A stretch of DNA of 64,000 nt from Nostoc sp. KVJ20 (GCF_001712795.1 NZ_KV757632.1:48115-112114), one strand, 5' to 3'; numbered from the stretch's first letter, positions 34,141 to 43,554 are shown. Made by a program: numbers and translations. Notes: generated from the letters alone by a model not told the origin.

Positions 34141-35900
34141 AAATCTCCACAAAGTTTTTTACAGGTTCAGTTGTGTCTGTCGGACTGATAATAGCTATTC
34201 TCGTTGGCAATACTGTAGCTGTCCAACAAATAAAGCAGACTATTCGTGAGAAAAGCAATCAAACTACCGAAACTATCAAAGTCGCTTTGACTGCGGAAAA
34301 TGCCTTGAAATCTGAAATTATTGAACTCAAGGATATTGTTCTACTTAAAAGTCAAAATATAGAGATGATTCAATCTTCAAAAAAGTTTCTTGACTCTCTT
34401 GACAAGTTAGAACACTTGATGCCAGATGCCAAAGAAATCTCAGTCATTCGCCGTCGTCACCAGTTTCTCAGCCAGTTGTCAACTCAACTAATCCACTGGA
34501 ATTCTAGCGACACTTCTTTAGCAGATTCTCAGCAGTATTTTAGAGCAATCAATTCCTTTGACAGAGATATTGAATTGTTCCTCAGCCAGCTAATTGAACG
34601 TGCTAATCATCAGAATCTCTTAGTTGAAGATGAATTGGAAAACCTATATCAAATGCAGAGAATTATTTCTTTTGTAGTTGTGCAAGTAATTATAATTTTA
34701 TTTGTTGGGAAATTTATAGTTATTTGGCGTCCAACAATTAAATCTTTGCATAAATTACAAGCAGGAACAGCAGAAATTGCAGATGGAAACCTAGATTATC
34801 GTTTAGATATTCAGACAGGGGATGAAGTAGAAGACCTTGCTAAGTCATTTAACTATATGTCACTGAAGCTAGCTGAATCTCGTGAAACCCTAATTAAGAA
34901 CACTGAATTAACCCAAATGAACCAACGCCTAGAGTTGGAAATTTCTGAACGCAAACAGGCAGAATCAGAACTTCAGAAAGCCTTACAAGAACTCCAAAGC
35001 ACTCAAGCTCAATTGATTCAAACTGAGAAAATGTCTAGTCTGGGTCAGCTTGTGGCAGGGGTTGCACACGAAATTAATAACCCAGTTAACTTTATTTATG
35101 GCAATATTACTCATGCCAGTGAATACACTCAAAAATTGCTAGAACTACTAAGTCTCTATCAAGAAGAATTCCCAAATTCTGGACATAAGATTCAGGAAAA
35201 GGTTGAGGACATTGATTTGGAATTTATGCTAGATGACCTACCCAAAATCTTGTCTTCGATGAAAATGGGATCTAAACGAATTCAGCAAATTGTCTTATCT
35301 TTACGTACCTTCTCCCATTTAGATGAAGCAGACATGAAAGAGGTTGATATTCACGAAGGTATTGATAGTACACTGCTGATTTTACAGAATCGATTGAAAG
35401 CCAAGCCAGAGCATCCCAAAATTGAAATCATTAAGGAGTATGGCCAGCTACCTCTAGTAGAGTGTTATGCAGGACAGTTAAATCAAGTATTTATGAACGT
35501 GATTAATAATGCGATTGATGCCCTTGATATGTGTAATATTCAAAGTTATCAGCAAGATATTGAGAGCAATCCTAGTAAGATTATAATTAGTACTAAACTT
35601 GTTAGTAATAACCGAGTAGTAGTAAGAATTGCAGATAATGGGACAGGCATGACCCAAGAGGTTAAAAAGAAACTATTTGATCCATTTTTTACTACTAAAC
35701 CTGTGGGACAAGGAACAGGATTGGGCTTATCAATTAGCTATCAGATCGTGGTGCAGAAACACTCTGGAATCCTGCGGTGTGAATCAGAATTGGGCAAAGG
35801 AAGCGAGTTTTGGATTGAGATTCCTTTACATCAGATAGGAAAATCGGTAAACTATAACGGATTTAAATTACCTACTACTTTGCAAGAGTCAAAAGTCTAG
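34137..35900 (+). CDS. Membrane sensor histidine kinase with HAMP domain
   Basis: A 587-residue kinase: transmembrane helix 1 (about 9-28), a helical periplasmic sensor of about 150 residues, transmembrane helix 2 (about 178-198, VVVQVIIILFVGKFIVIW), HAMP (about 200-252), coiled coil, HisKA with His311 in GVAHEINNPVNF, and an HATPase with NQVFMNVINNAIDAL, ADNGTGMTQ and GQGTGLGLSIS. Translation is coupled to the PhnD-like gene by the ATGA overlap, pointing to a binding protein that docks onto the periplasmic helical domain. The kinase half parallels that of the kinase at 30298. No response regulator is nearby. Confidence 0.93.
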   Translation: MKISTKFFTGSVVSVGLIIAILVGNTVAVQQIKQTIREKSNQTTETIKVALTAENALKSEIIELKDIVLLKSQNIEMIQSSKKFLDSLDKLEHLMPDAKEISVIRRRHQFLSQLSTQLIHWNSSDTSLADSQQYFRAINSFDRDIELFLSQLIERANHQNLLVEDELENLYQMQRIISFVVVQVIIILFVGKFIVIWRPTIKSLHKLQAGTAEIADGNLDYRLDIQTGDEVEDLAKSFNYMSLKLAESRETLIKNTELTQMNQRLELEISERKQAESELQKALQELQSTQAQLIQTEKMSSLGQLVAGVAHEINNPVNFIYGNITHASEYTQKLLELLSLYQEEFPNSGHKIQEKVEDIDLEFMLDDLPKILSSMKMGSKRIQQIVLSLRTFSHLDEADMKEVDIHEGIDSTLLILQNRLKAKPEHPKIEIIKEYGQLPLVECYAGQLNQVFMNVINNAIDALDMCNIQSYQQDIESNPSKIIISTKLVSNNRVVVRIADNGTGMTQEVKKKLFDPFFTTKPVGQGTGLGLSISYQIVVQKHSGILRCESELGKGSEFWIEIPLHQIGKSVNYNGFKLPTTLQESKV

Positions 35901-35921
35901 AAAAATTATTGACTAAAAACT

Positions 35922-36707
35922 ATGCAAAATTTAAGTACATCCAATGCTATAGGGCTGAATTTAGAGCTTTTTCACGTCCAAAGCAACACTGCTTTTGAAT
36001 TACCACCAAATATTGCGGTGTTTCATATCGGTAAACCCAACGACCAAATTCCACCAGATATTGATGTTTCCAACTTGCCAGATGCAGATGTAGTTTCTCG
36101 CATCCATGCACAGATTCAGAAGCACATAAATAATTATTTTATTGAAGACTTAGGAAGTTCTAATGGGACATTTGTAAATAACATTAGATTAGAACCTAGA
36201 ACACCCTATCAAATAAATTTAGGAGATAGAATAGACCTTGGTCAAGAAGAAAAAGTCACATTTATATTCCAAGATCAGATACAATATCAGCAAAATCTTA
36301 TCTCTTCTGCAAATACCACAACAATGCAGGCTCGAATTCCTCCGCAAAACACACAAACTTCGGTAACTCAGACAACCAAATTTGTAGGCTTTGCTTTGAT
36401 GGTTGCAGGTATGATAATTTTAACTGCAAATATTCGAGTTGGGATATTTTTTGGTATTCCTGGTTTATTGCTATGTATATCTGGTATTTTCGTCCTTTGT
36501 CAACAGCAAATAAACCCTAACTTAGGATGGATTTTGATGGCGTTAGGAATTGTAGTCATCGCTTTTACTGGTAATGTATTCGCGTCAGTCAATCTTTTAA
36601 TTGTTTTGGCATCATCTGCTTTATTCTTCGCCGGATATCAACTTTCTAGTACTGGAAGAATCTTAAATTATGATTTGCGATCGCTCCAGTCTTTAATTAA
36701 AAAATAG
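35922..36707 (+). CDS. FHA-domain membrane protein
   Basis: A 261-residue protein. An FHA phosphothreonine-binding domain fills residues about 20-115, with VVSRIHAQI and EDLGSSNGTFVNNIRL as the core. It is followed by four to five hydrophobic segments (about 150-250). FHA domains read Ser/Thr phosphorylation, so this protein may connect the histidine kinases upstream to a Ser/Thr kinase network, or simply be co-located. It starts 21 bases after the HAMP kinase, in the same direction, so it is probably in the same operon. Confidence 0.85.
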   Translation: MQNLSTSNAIGLNLELFHVQSNTAFELPPNIAVFHIGKPNDQIPPDIDVSNLPDADVVSRIHAQIQKHINNYFIEDLGSSNGTFVNNIRLEPRTPYQINLGDRIDLGQEEKVTFIFQDQIQYQQNLISSANTTTMQARIPPQNTQTSVTQTTKFVGFALMVAGMIILTANIRVGIFFGIPGLLLCISGIFVLCQQQINPNLGWILMALGIVVIAFTGNVFASVNLLIVLASSALFFAGYQLSSTGRILNYDLRSLQSLIKK

Positions 36708-36736
36708 TTTATTTTAACTAATTACGAAATTACGAA

Positions 36737-37435
36737 TTATCTCAATCCTGCTTCTCTGCGAATTGCATTATTCATCGAGTTGATTTGCGATGCGTGAAAT
36801 GATGGAGGCATTGAGCTATGAATGATATGATCAAGTCCATCATGCATTACATCTGTTGGTAGCGCAGAGTGATCCAGCCCTAATGTATGTCCAATCTCAT
36901 GGGCAATCGTATTGGCAATTAAGTTAGACAATTGATTAACATGAAGACTGGCATTGTAAGACGCATATAATACTTGATCAATGCGGATGATAGCACGGTT
37001 TGTAACCATTCCTAATTTAAAAGTAGCTACTCCTAAATAGTCAACTGGCTGCTTATCAGCAAATATATAGACGTGAGTAAAGTTGTCTCCCCATTCCTTG
37101 GGTTCAGGTGGATCTGATGTCAAAAATACTTCAACGCTTCTAAAAGCACCGTAGAGCTTAGAAAAGGCATCGCTGAGAATACTATTGATTGCTTCGGTAT
37201 TTTCCTCTTCGATATCCATTCCCGAAACGTCTACCCAGATGCAACGGCGAAACTCGCTATTTCTCTCTATAAGAATTTTTCCACAGCAAGGGCAAAACTC
37301 CCACTGAGGCTGAATGCGTGAACTACATCCCTGACAACGGAGTTTAGGGGGTCTAGTCAAATCTATGCGTTCCCAAATCGGGACTTTGAGCTTGCGATTG
37401 GGTCTAGTTAAATCCAGGCGATCGTAGAGAGACAT
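36737..37435 (-). CDS. Zinc-ribbon matrixin-like metalloprotease
   Basis: A 232-residue protein. The catalytic zinc motif HEIGHTLGLDH (His179, His183, His189, Glu180) and the Met-turn in DVMHDG match metzincin/matrixin proteases. The N-terminal part has a zinc ribbon (Cys34, Cys37, Cys48, Cys50/51). Before it lies a duplicated motif: DRLDLTRP at 5-12 and ERIDLTRP at 22-29. No signal peptide is present, so it may act inside the cell, which is unusual for matrixins. It begins seven bases after the TerD-VWA gene, so the two form an operon. Its target may be a TerD-complex component; that is inference. Confidence 0.82.
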   Translation of the reverse strand: MSLYDRLDLTRPNRKLKVPIWERIDLTRPPKLRCQGCSSRIQPQWEFCPCCGKILIERNSEFRRCIWVDVSGMDIEEENTEAINSILSDAFSKLYGAFRSVEVFLTSDPPEPKEWGDNFTHVYIFADKQPVDYLGVATFKLGMVTNRAIIRIDQVLYASYNASLHVNQLSNLIANTIAHEIGHTLGLDHSALPTDVMHDGLDHIIHSSMPPSFHASQINSMNNAIRREAGLR

Positions 37436-37442
37436 TGATTTT

Positions 37443-38840
37443 TTATTGTAATAGATTCTTCGTTTTAGCCAATTTGACCCAGTTTGGATATTCAGTCATC
37501 AGTAAATCATAAAGCTCTTGATCTGGTATGCTTTCTGGGTCTTCTAAACTGAAAAAATCTGAATTATCAAGATAGCGATCGCTCATTTCGTCAAGCCGCT
37601 CTAGAAAAGTAAAATCACTGGTCTTTGCTTTAGCTAGCCAACCTAAAATACCTTTACCTTTAACATCCTTGCGTGACTTGCCAATTGCCATAAATTGCCA
37701 AAAAATAGGCTCATACGAAGACTCTTTAAGATATTGTTCTGTTTGTGACTCATCAGAGGTTGCTCCATCCGTCACAAACATGATATAAACTGGATTAGCA
37801 CTTTTTTGGTTACCTTTTTTAGAGATTGGAAAATAGAATTTTCTAATCATATCTATAGCTTTACCATAGTAAGTATCACCTTCTAGTGGATACTCTTTCA
37901 AGAGATTTGGAATAAAGGTTTTAAAATTTTCAATAGTCATTTCACCTGCGTTATAGGCTTTAGCTCCGAATAGAAATATATCAATGGAAGCGTTATCATC
38001 AAAACGACATCCTAAAGCTAGAATTTTTTCAGCAAACCGCTGAATTTTACCTAAAGTATAGAGCGCACTCATTGAGCCAGAGATATCAAGGCAAAGCACA
38101 ACCTTAGCCTTATGATTCGTCAAATTTGCTTTTTGTAGTGATATATCTGCTTTTTTAACAAGATTGAAAATATGTGGTGCTTCTCGCTCAAGCTTTTTCT
38201 CTAACGATATATTTAGTTTCGTTTTACAGTTTTCTTGCACACTTTCTACTTTTGTAGATTCTTCCTGTTTAGTTTTGGTCACATATTTATCTACAAAACT
38301 TTGTAGTCCAGAACTATAGCCTTCTCCTACCGCTTGAAACCTCCATTCATTCTCTTTTTTATATAAGCGTCCAAATTCCAAAGCTGTCTCTTGAGAAAAA
38401 GCCTCTCTTAAATTGTACCGAGCCAGAGAATTTTTGTTTTCGTGGTTGTAAATCTTGATAAAGGCATTTTTGATTTGGCTAAAATTCTGATTTTTTTCTT
38501 GCCCTTCATGAATAGTGACAACAAAAACTATCTCTTGAATAGCTGGATTGACTTTTGCTAAATCAACATAAATTGTCTCATCATCTCCGTTATCTTCCCC
38601 AGTTCTATTATCTCCTGAGTGTCTTAAATAACCATCGAGTGATTGAAGGTTATTATAGAAAACAAAATATTTATCATTGGGAATTTTCCCATCTGCACTT
38701 AACATAAACACAGAAGCATCAATATCATAGCTTTGCCCAGCTTGATTTACTTGCCAACCCAAGCCAATAGCTACTTTCTTTAAATTTGGAGCTTCCTTAG
38801 AAAGATTAAACCTGCTACCTTTTGTTAATTCAATTTCCAT
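37443..38840 (-). CDS. TerD-VWA fusion protein
   Basis: A 465-residue protein combining an N-terminal TerD domain (1-190) with a von Willebrand A domain (about 245-440). The TerD part has the calcium-binding motif GDNRTGEDNGDDE near residue 77. The VWA MIDAS is DISGS at 252-256, with later TYYG and VTDGATSD segments completing the metal site. TerD and VWA proteins act together in bacterial tellurite/chemical-stress (Ter) systems as surface or membrane-associated Ca2+/metal complexes. It is first of a two-gene operon with the metalloprotease. A terminator at 38885-38921 separates it from the TerD gene upstream. Confidence 0.9.
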   Translation of the reverse strand: MEIELTKGSRFNLSKEAPNLKKVAIGLGWQVNQAGQSYDIDASVFMLSADGKIPNDKYFVFYNNLQSLDGYLRHSGDNRTGEDNGDDETIYVDLAKVNPAIQEIVFVVTIHEGQEKNQNFSQIKNAFIKIYNHENKNSLARYNLREAFSQETALEFGRLYKKENEWRFQAVGEGYSSGLQSFVDKYVTKTKQEESTKVESVQENCKTKLNISLEKKLEREAPHIFNLVKKADISLQKANLTNHKAKVVLCLDISGSMSALYTLGKIQRFAEKILALGCRFDDNASIDIFLFGAKAYNAGEMTIENFKTFIPNLLKEYPLEGDTYYGKAIDMIRKFYFPISKKGNQKSANPVYIMFVTDGATSDESQTEQYLKESSYEPIFWQFMAIGKSRKDVKGKGILGWLAKAKTSDFTFLERLDEMSDRYLDNSDFFSLEDPESIPDQELYDLLMTEYPNWVKLAKTKNLLQ

Positions 38841-38884
38841 CTCATATACATCCTATAAATTAAACTTTTTTAATTAATTTATGC

Positions 38885-38921
38885 AAAAAAAAAGGGGGTA
38901 ATAACAGTGAATACCCCCTTT
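38885..38921 (-). terminator. Rho-independent terminator between TerD genes
   Basis: On the minus strand AAAGGGGGTA, an 11-base loop, TACCCCCTTT, then a T run (nine T with the stem end). It sits just after the stop of the TerD gene at 38944 and limits readthrough to the TerD-VWA gene. Confidence 0.9.
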
Positions 38922-38943
38922 GGATTAACTTTTGAGATATTTA

Positions 38944-39516
38944 CTAAGCAGCATATTGGTCTACAAAACTTTGCAGCCCTGATTTATAACCAGCCCCAAC
39001 AGCTTGGAATCTCCATTCTCCATCTTTTCGATAAAGTTTACCAAATTCGATTGCAGTTTCCGCAGAGGCATCTTCATCTAATTCATACTTAGCAATTTGC
39101 TTTTCTGTGGTGTTGTCATAAATTCTGATAAACGAGTTTCTGACTTGCCCAAAGTTTTGCTTTCTTTGCTCTGCTTCATGAATAGTGACCACAAAAACTA
39201 TTTCTTGAACTGAAGCATCAACTTTGCTTAAATCAACTTGAATTGTTTCATCGTCTCCTATACCCTCTCCAGTTCTGCTATCTCCCTCATGTTTCACAGA
39301 ACCATCTGGTGATTGTGAGTTATTGTAGAATACAAAGTACTTTTCGTTAGGGATTTTTCCGTTAGCACCTAACATAAATATAGAAGCATCTAGGTCAAAA
39401 GCTGAACCTGTATCTGTAACGTTAATATCCCATCCTAAACCAATTCCAGCATTTTTTAAGCTTGGTGCTTCTTTTGAAAGATTGATTCTTTCGCCTTTGC
39501 TGAGGTTAATTGACAT
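38944..39516 (-). CDS. TerD family stress protein
   Basis: A 190-residue TerD protein: LSKGERINLSKEAP opening, GLGWDINVTDT, DLDASIFML and the calcium motif GDSRTGEGIGDDE near 77-89. TerD domains bind Ca2+ and belong to a stress-response system first noticed through tellurite resistance and phage inhibition. Its sequence is close to the TerD half of the neighbouring fusion gene, pointing to local duplication. It is followed by a strong terminator and preceded by 69 bp of spacer from the next TerD gene, so it may share that transcript. Confidence 0.93.
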   Translation of the reverse strand: MSINLSKGERINLSKEAPSLKNAGIGLGWDINVTDTGSAFDLDASIFMLGANGKIPNEKYFVFYNNSQSPDGSVKHEGDSRTGEGIGDDETIQVDLSKVDASVQEIVFVVTIHEAEQRKQNFGQVRNSFIRIYDNTTEKQIAKYELDEDASAETAIEFGKLYRKDGEWRFQAVGAGYKSGLQSFVDQYAA

Positions 39517-39585
39517 GATTATTACCTATTTTTGAAAATTAATTTGATTTTGAATTACTATTGATTTGAGTAAATCAATATGTAG

Positions 39586-40188
39586 TTAAGCATAGACTTT
39601 CACAAGTCCTTCTAAACCATTAACGTTAATGCCGTTGCCAATTGCCGCCATTTTCCACTCATTATTGTGATTATAAATTTCAGCCATAATCATCCCGGTC
39701 ATTCCTTTGTATTCAGAACCGGACAGATGATACTTAGCTAGTTCTTGATTATTAGATGTATTAACTAGGCGTACAAAGGCATTTTTTACCTGTGCAAATT
39801 CTTGCTTCCGAGTAATACAATCATAAATATTAACTGTAAAAACCAATTTTACAATCTCTTTTGGTAGTCGAGCTAAATCTACAAGAACCTGCTCGTCATC
39901 ACCTTCTCCCGCACCTGTGAGATTATCACCCAGATGGGTAATAGCTCCTGATTTATGAGATAGATTCCCAAAGTAAACAATATTGCCTATATCTGTTATT
40001 TTGCCATTTTGATCTAAACAGATTATGGAGGCATCTAAATCAAAGTCTGGAGCGTTACTAAAAGCACCAAAAAACCCGCCACCGGAATGTTTTGCTATAT
40101 CCCAGCCCAGTCCACACATCAGTTTTGTTAGCCCAGGAGCTTCTTTAGAAAGTGATATGCGTTGTCCTTTTTGTAAGTTAATTCCCAT
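39586..40188 (-). CDS. TerD family protein, divergent member
   Basis: A 200-residue TerD-like protein with an insertion GGGFFGAFSNAP after the GLGWDIA motif. It has DLDASIICL, GDNLTGAGEGDDE (calcium site) and an ending NGLEGLVKVYA. It is the most divergent of the TerD domains here. In other Ter loci such inserted forms accompany ordinary TerD proteins. The gene starts at an ATG; 183 bp separate it from the next TerD gene upstream. Confidence 0.9.
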   Translation of the reverse strand: MGINLQKGQRISLSKEAPGLTKLMCGLGWDIAKHSGGGFFGAFSNAPDFDLDASIICLDQNGKITDIGNIVYFGNLSHKSGAITHLGDNLTGAGEGDDEQVLVDLARLPKEIVKLVFTVNIYDCITRKQEFAQVKNAFVRLVNTSNNQELAKYHLSGSEYKGMTGMIMAEIYNHNNEWKMAAIGNGINVNGLEGLVKVYA

Positions 40189-40371
40189 GTAATTTATTTC
40201 AAAGTATATGTAATTTACAAGATGACATCTAAGGTTTGCTTTATATTTTTAATGTTTTTAATCTTCAAGTTTGAGATTTATTAAAAAATATCAAATATAG
40301 AGCAATATAGTTTTCTGAAATCAGCTTTATGTCAGCATTAGAGAATATCTTAGAGACTTCTAGCAGACCTA

Positions 40372-40947
40372 TTAGCTATAGCGGTCAAGTAGTGATTTCA
40401 AGCCACCTTGATAGCCTGAGCCAACTGCATTAAGACGCCATTCACCGTCTTTACGGTAAAGTTCTGCCATGATTAATGCTGTCTCTACAGAGTAGTCTTC
40501 AACAAGGTCATAGCGGACTGCTTCTTGTTTTGTTTGGGCATTGACAATACGCACAAAAGCATTTTTAACTTGACCAAAGTTCTGATTACGTTGCTGTGCT
40601 TCATGAATAGTTACAGTAATAACTATTTTTTGAACATCTGCGGGTACTTGTTCTAGGTTAACTTTGATGACTTCATCATCTCCTTCACCTACACCGGTAA
40701 GATTATCTCCCATGTGCTGAAGCGATTTATCAGGATCGGGACTTGTGAGGTTATTATAAAAAATAAAGTGGTTATCAGAAATAAGTTTTTCGTTAATACC
40801 CAACATGAACACTGAGGAATCTAGATCAAAGTCATAACCTGTATCTGTAGCTTTAACGTCCCATCCAAGTCCAATAAAGACATCTGTTAAGCCAGGAGCA
40901 ACTTTGTCAAGTGAAACTCTTTGTCCTTTTGTTAGTGAAACTGCCAT
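40372..40947 (-). CDS. TerD family stress protein
   Basis: A 191-residue TerD/TerE-type protein: VSLTKGQRVSLDKVAPGL opening, GLGWDVKATDTG, DFDLDSSVFMLG and calcium motif GDNLTGVGEGDDE. It is the first gene in the direction of transcription of the Ter cluster. The spacing to the next gene is AT-rich with a possible secondary promoter, so co-transcription with 39586-40188 is uncertain. No TerC, TerB or TerZ-type membrane gene is visible in the window. Confidence 0.93.
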   Translation of the reverse strand: MAVSLTKGQRVSLDKVAPGLTDVFIGLGWDVKATDTGYDFDLDSSVFMLGINEKLISDNHFIFYNNLTSPDPDKSLQHMGDNLTGVGEGDDEVIKVNLEQVPADVQKIVITVTIHEAQQRNQNFGQVKNAFVRIVNAQTKQEAVRYDLVEDYSVETALIMAELYRKDGEWRLNAVGSGYQGGLKSLLDRYS

Positions 40948-41379
40948 AATTTTTCTTCCTATTTATAGCAAATTGATGCACAAACTAAGCAAGCTTTTTA
41001 TTGTTGCTTTAAAATAATTGGAGAATTTTTAGATGGCAACAAAAAATTAATCAGCTATAGCGCTGATTGTTTAGAAAAGCTTCACCAGTAATTATTTAAT
41101 TTTTGAATTGGCTAGTTTTGAAGGTTGATTGTATCAACCAACTTTTCTATCATAATTAACCAATAAGTTAAACTATTTACAGTTGAGTCATAACACACCA
41201 CACAATTGAATGTGTGTCATATTTGTTATGCGCTCTATCGTAGTCACCTTCAAGAAGCACTGAAATCAGGAAAAATACGTAAACTCAAAAACTCTGTTTT
41301 TGGGGTTACTGGTGTCTTCCCTCTCTGCGTAAGAGCGTCTTTCTGAGGTAAGGATTATGCAACTTAAAGACGGATTAGT
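40948..41379. other. Intergenic upstream of the TerD cluster
   Basis: 432 bp of AT-rich DNA between the first TerD gene and the 3' end of the helicase gene. The TerD promoter should lie near 40960-41080. ACACACCACACAATTGAATGTGTGTC at about 41193-41219 contains an imperfect inverted repeat (ACACA/TGTGT). Nothing else was recognised. Confidence 0.45.
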
Positions 41380-43554
41380 TTATTCTCTCCACATTGCCAC
41401 TTGCTGTTTCAGTTCCTTCATATCCAAATAATCGTTAGCAAAAGCTTTCCATAAAAGTGGATGAGGAATAAACCCATCATATTTTTGAAGTTCTGGTGCT
41501 TCTGAAGTACTGACTAAATCTTCTGATGTAATTCTTTGCTCACACAATGAAGCAATTTCATTGTAAAGATGTTTAAATTTATTCTTGCCTAATTTAATTG
41601 TCAAATAATATGGATTTACTCCGCCAATACTTGTAATTTCCAACGATTCTCGGCAGTAGGAATTGAGTAATCTTTCTAAGGTGCGATAAGCAACCGTACC
41701 CATCCAAGGAAAAATGCAACATTTACCTTTTTCCAGTTGCAAAATATTCTGCTTATCTAATCCAACCTGCTGTGCCAACTGGCGAACTTGACGTAATCGT
41801 TGCAAGGCATTTTTTTGCAAGTAACTATACTCAACATTTTCCAATAAAATTTGCTGCATTCGTTGTAAAACTTTGGTATGAATAGTACCACTGCCACCAC
41901 GCCAGTAAATACTCGCTTTACCCTCGGCTTGTTTAACAAAAATAGCTTTCTTTTTAAAGTCAACTTCTAGGACTTCCCAAGTTCTCCCAGCTAAAGCAAA
42001 TTGATTGCCAACCGGAAGCGGTGTGACGATACTGCCAATTTCTGTTGCACCTTGCTTAACAATATATTCTTGCTGTTCAGCAAAGACAGCATAAAACTGA
42101 AATTTCCTCACCACCTTTTCTCCTGCCAAACCCAGGATTAATTTACCTTGTTCGGTATGCTGAATATGACCAATATCAATTAAATAGCGTAGCAATAGTT
42201 GGAAATCTTCTTTTAAAATAGCAGCGAAGGGCGGCAGACTAAAAATTTGTTTAGCTAAAGCATTGGCTGAAATTTCACCTGTTGCTGTTAAAATACTCAT
42301 TGTCTGGTGATAAAGCAAACTCAAAGGATATTTAATTGGTTTGATTGGTTCAATCCATTGCTCCTCTAAATAAAGTTGAATAATAGCTATACACTGCAAA
42401 AGTTGCCAAGGGATTTGCTCTGGTAGAGAAGCTTCTGCTAATGGCTGATCTTCGGCACAGACAAAGCGCATATCCGCAGCTTCACCTCTTCTACCACTGC
42501 GTCCTAAGCGCTGTAAAAAACTAGCTACAGAGTGGGGTGATTCTAACTGAATAACTCGCTCTAAATGACCGATATCTATGCCTAATTCTAGAGTCAGAGT
42601 GGCAGCAGTAACAGCTGGATTGTTGGATTCACGCATTGCATTTTCAGCAGATTGCCGCAAGCTAGAAGATATACTCCCATGATGTACATGATATATATCT
42701 GGTAGTCCTTGTTCTGTGGCAATTTTTCGTAAAGATGCAATTACAGATTCGGTACGTGTGCGATTATTAGCAAATATTAGACATTTGCGAGATTTGCTAA
42801 GGTTGAAAATATATTGTTCATCATCTGTCGCCTCCGATTCATCTACTTCATCATTAATATAAAAATGTTCTACAGCTAGTTTTATTTGGCGTTTTATGCT
42901 GTCGATTTTCGGTGTAATAACTGGCTTGTCTGTTCCTGAACGCAACCACTCTTCAGCTATTGAGTAATCACCAAGAGTTGCTGACAAACCAATACGGCGT
43001 GGTTGTTTTTGCGTCAACTTTGCTAAACGTTGTAATTGGCAAATAATTTGACAACCGCGTTCTGAACCCATAAAAGCGTGAATTTCATCAATGACGACAA
43101 ACTTTAAATCACCAAATAAGCGAAGTAGGTCGTTATTTTTGTTGATTAACAAACTTTCTAAAGATTCTGGTGTAATTTGGAGAATGCCTTGAGGATTCTT
43201 TAAAAGCTTGTTTTTTCGAGTTTGCGAAACGTCACCGTGCCAGTGCCAAACGGGAATATCTGCTTCTTTGAGTAAGTCGTTGAGACGCTCAAATTGATCA
43301 TTAATTAAAGCTTTGATTGGACTAATATACAATGCCCCTATGGTTGCAGCCGGGTTGGCATGTAATAGAGTCAAAACTGGCAGAAAGGCTGCTTCTGTTT
43401 TACCAGCAGCAGTTCCAGCAGTAACTAGCAAGTGAGCATCAGTATCGAATATGACTTGACAAGCGGCAATTTGAACTGGTCGTAATTCAGTCCACTGGTG
43501 ATGATAAATATATTCTTGGATGAAGGGTGCGAGTCGGCTAAAAGCATCGCTCAT
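41380..43554 (-). CDS. Lhr-like DEAD/DEAH-box helicase
   Basis: A 724-residue superfamily 2 helicase. Motif I AGTAAGKTEA (46-55), motif II DEIH (155-158) in VIDEIHAFMGSERG, motif III SATLGD (about 195), and motifs IV-VI ending in LQRLGRSGRRG (about 350). The DEIHxxxGxxRG form is characteristic of the Lhr family. The C-terminal 330 residues are a winged-helix/Lhr-type region with no zinc-finger. Lhr helicases unwind DNA and RNA-DNA hybrids in repair. It is transcribed toward the TerD cluster but separated by 430 bp. Lhr proteins can be 1400 residues; this is the short form. Confidence 0.88.
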   Translation of the reverse strand: MSDAFSRLAPFIQEYIYHHQWTELRPVQIAACQVIFDTDAHLLVTAGTAAGKTEAAFLPVLTLLHANPAATIGALYISPIKALINDQFERLNDLLKEADIPVWHWHGDVSQTRKNKLLKNPQGILQITPESLESLLINKNNDLLRLFGDLKFVVIDEIHAFMGSERGCQIICQLQRLAKLTQKQPRRIGLSATLGDYSIAEEWLRSGTDKPVITPKIDSIKRQIKLAVEHFYINDEVDESEATDDEQYIFNLSKSRKCLIFANNRTRTESVIASLRKIATEQGLPDIYHVHHGSISSSLRQSAENAMRESNNPAVTAATLTLELGIDIGHLERVIQLESPHSVASFLQRLGRSGRRGEAADMRFVCAEDQPLAEASLPEQIPWQLLQCIAIIQLYLEEQWIEPIKPIKYPLSLLYHQTMSILTATGEISANALAKQIFSLPPFAAILKEDFQLLLRYLIDIGHIQHTEQGKLILGLAGEKVVRKFQFYAVFAEQQEYIVKQGATEIGSIVTPLPVGNQFALAGRTWEVLEVDFKKKAIFVKQAEGKASIYWRGGSGTIHTKVLQRMQQILLENVEYSYLQKNALQRLRQVRQLAQQVGLDKQNILQLEKGKCCIFPWMGTVAYRTLERLLNSYCRESLEITSIGGVNPYYLTIKLGKNKFKHLYNEIASLCEQRITSEDLVSTSEAPELQKYDGFIPHPLLWKAFANDYLDMKELKQQVAMWRE

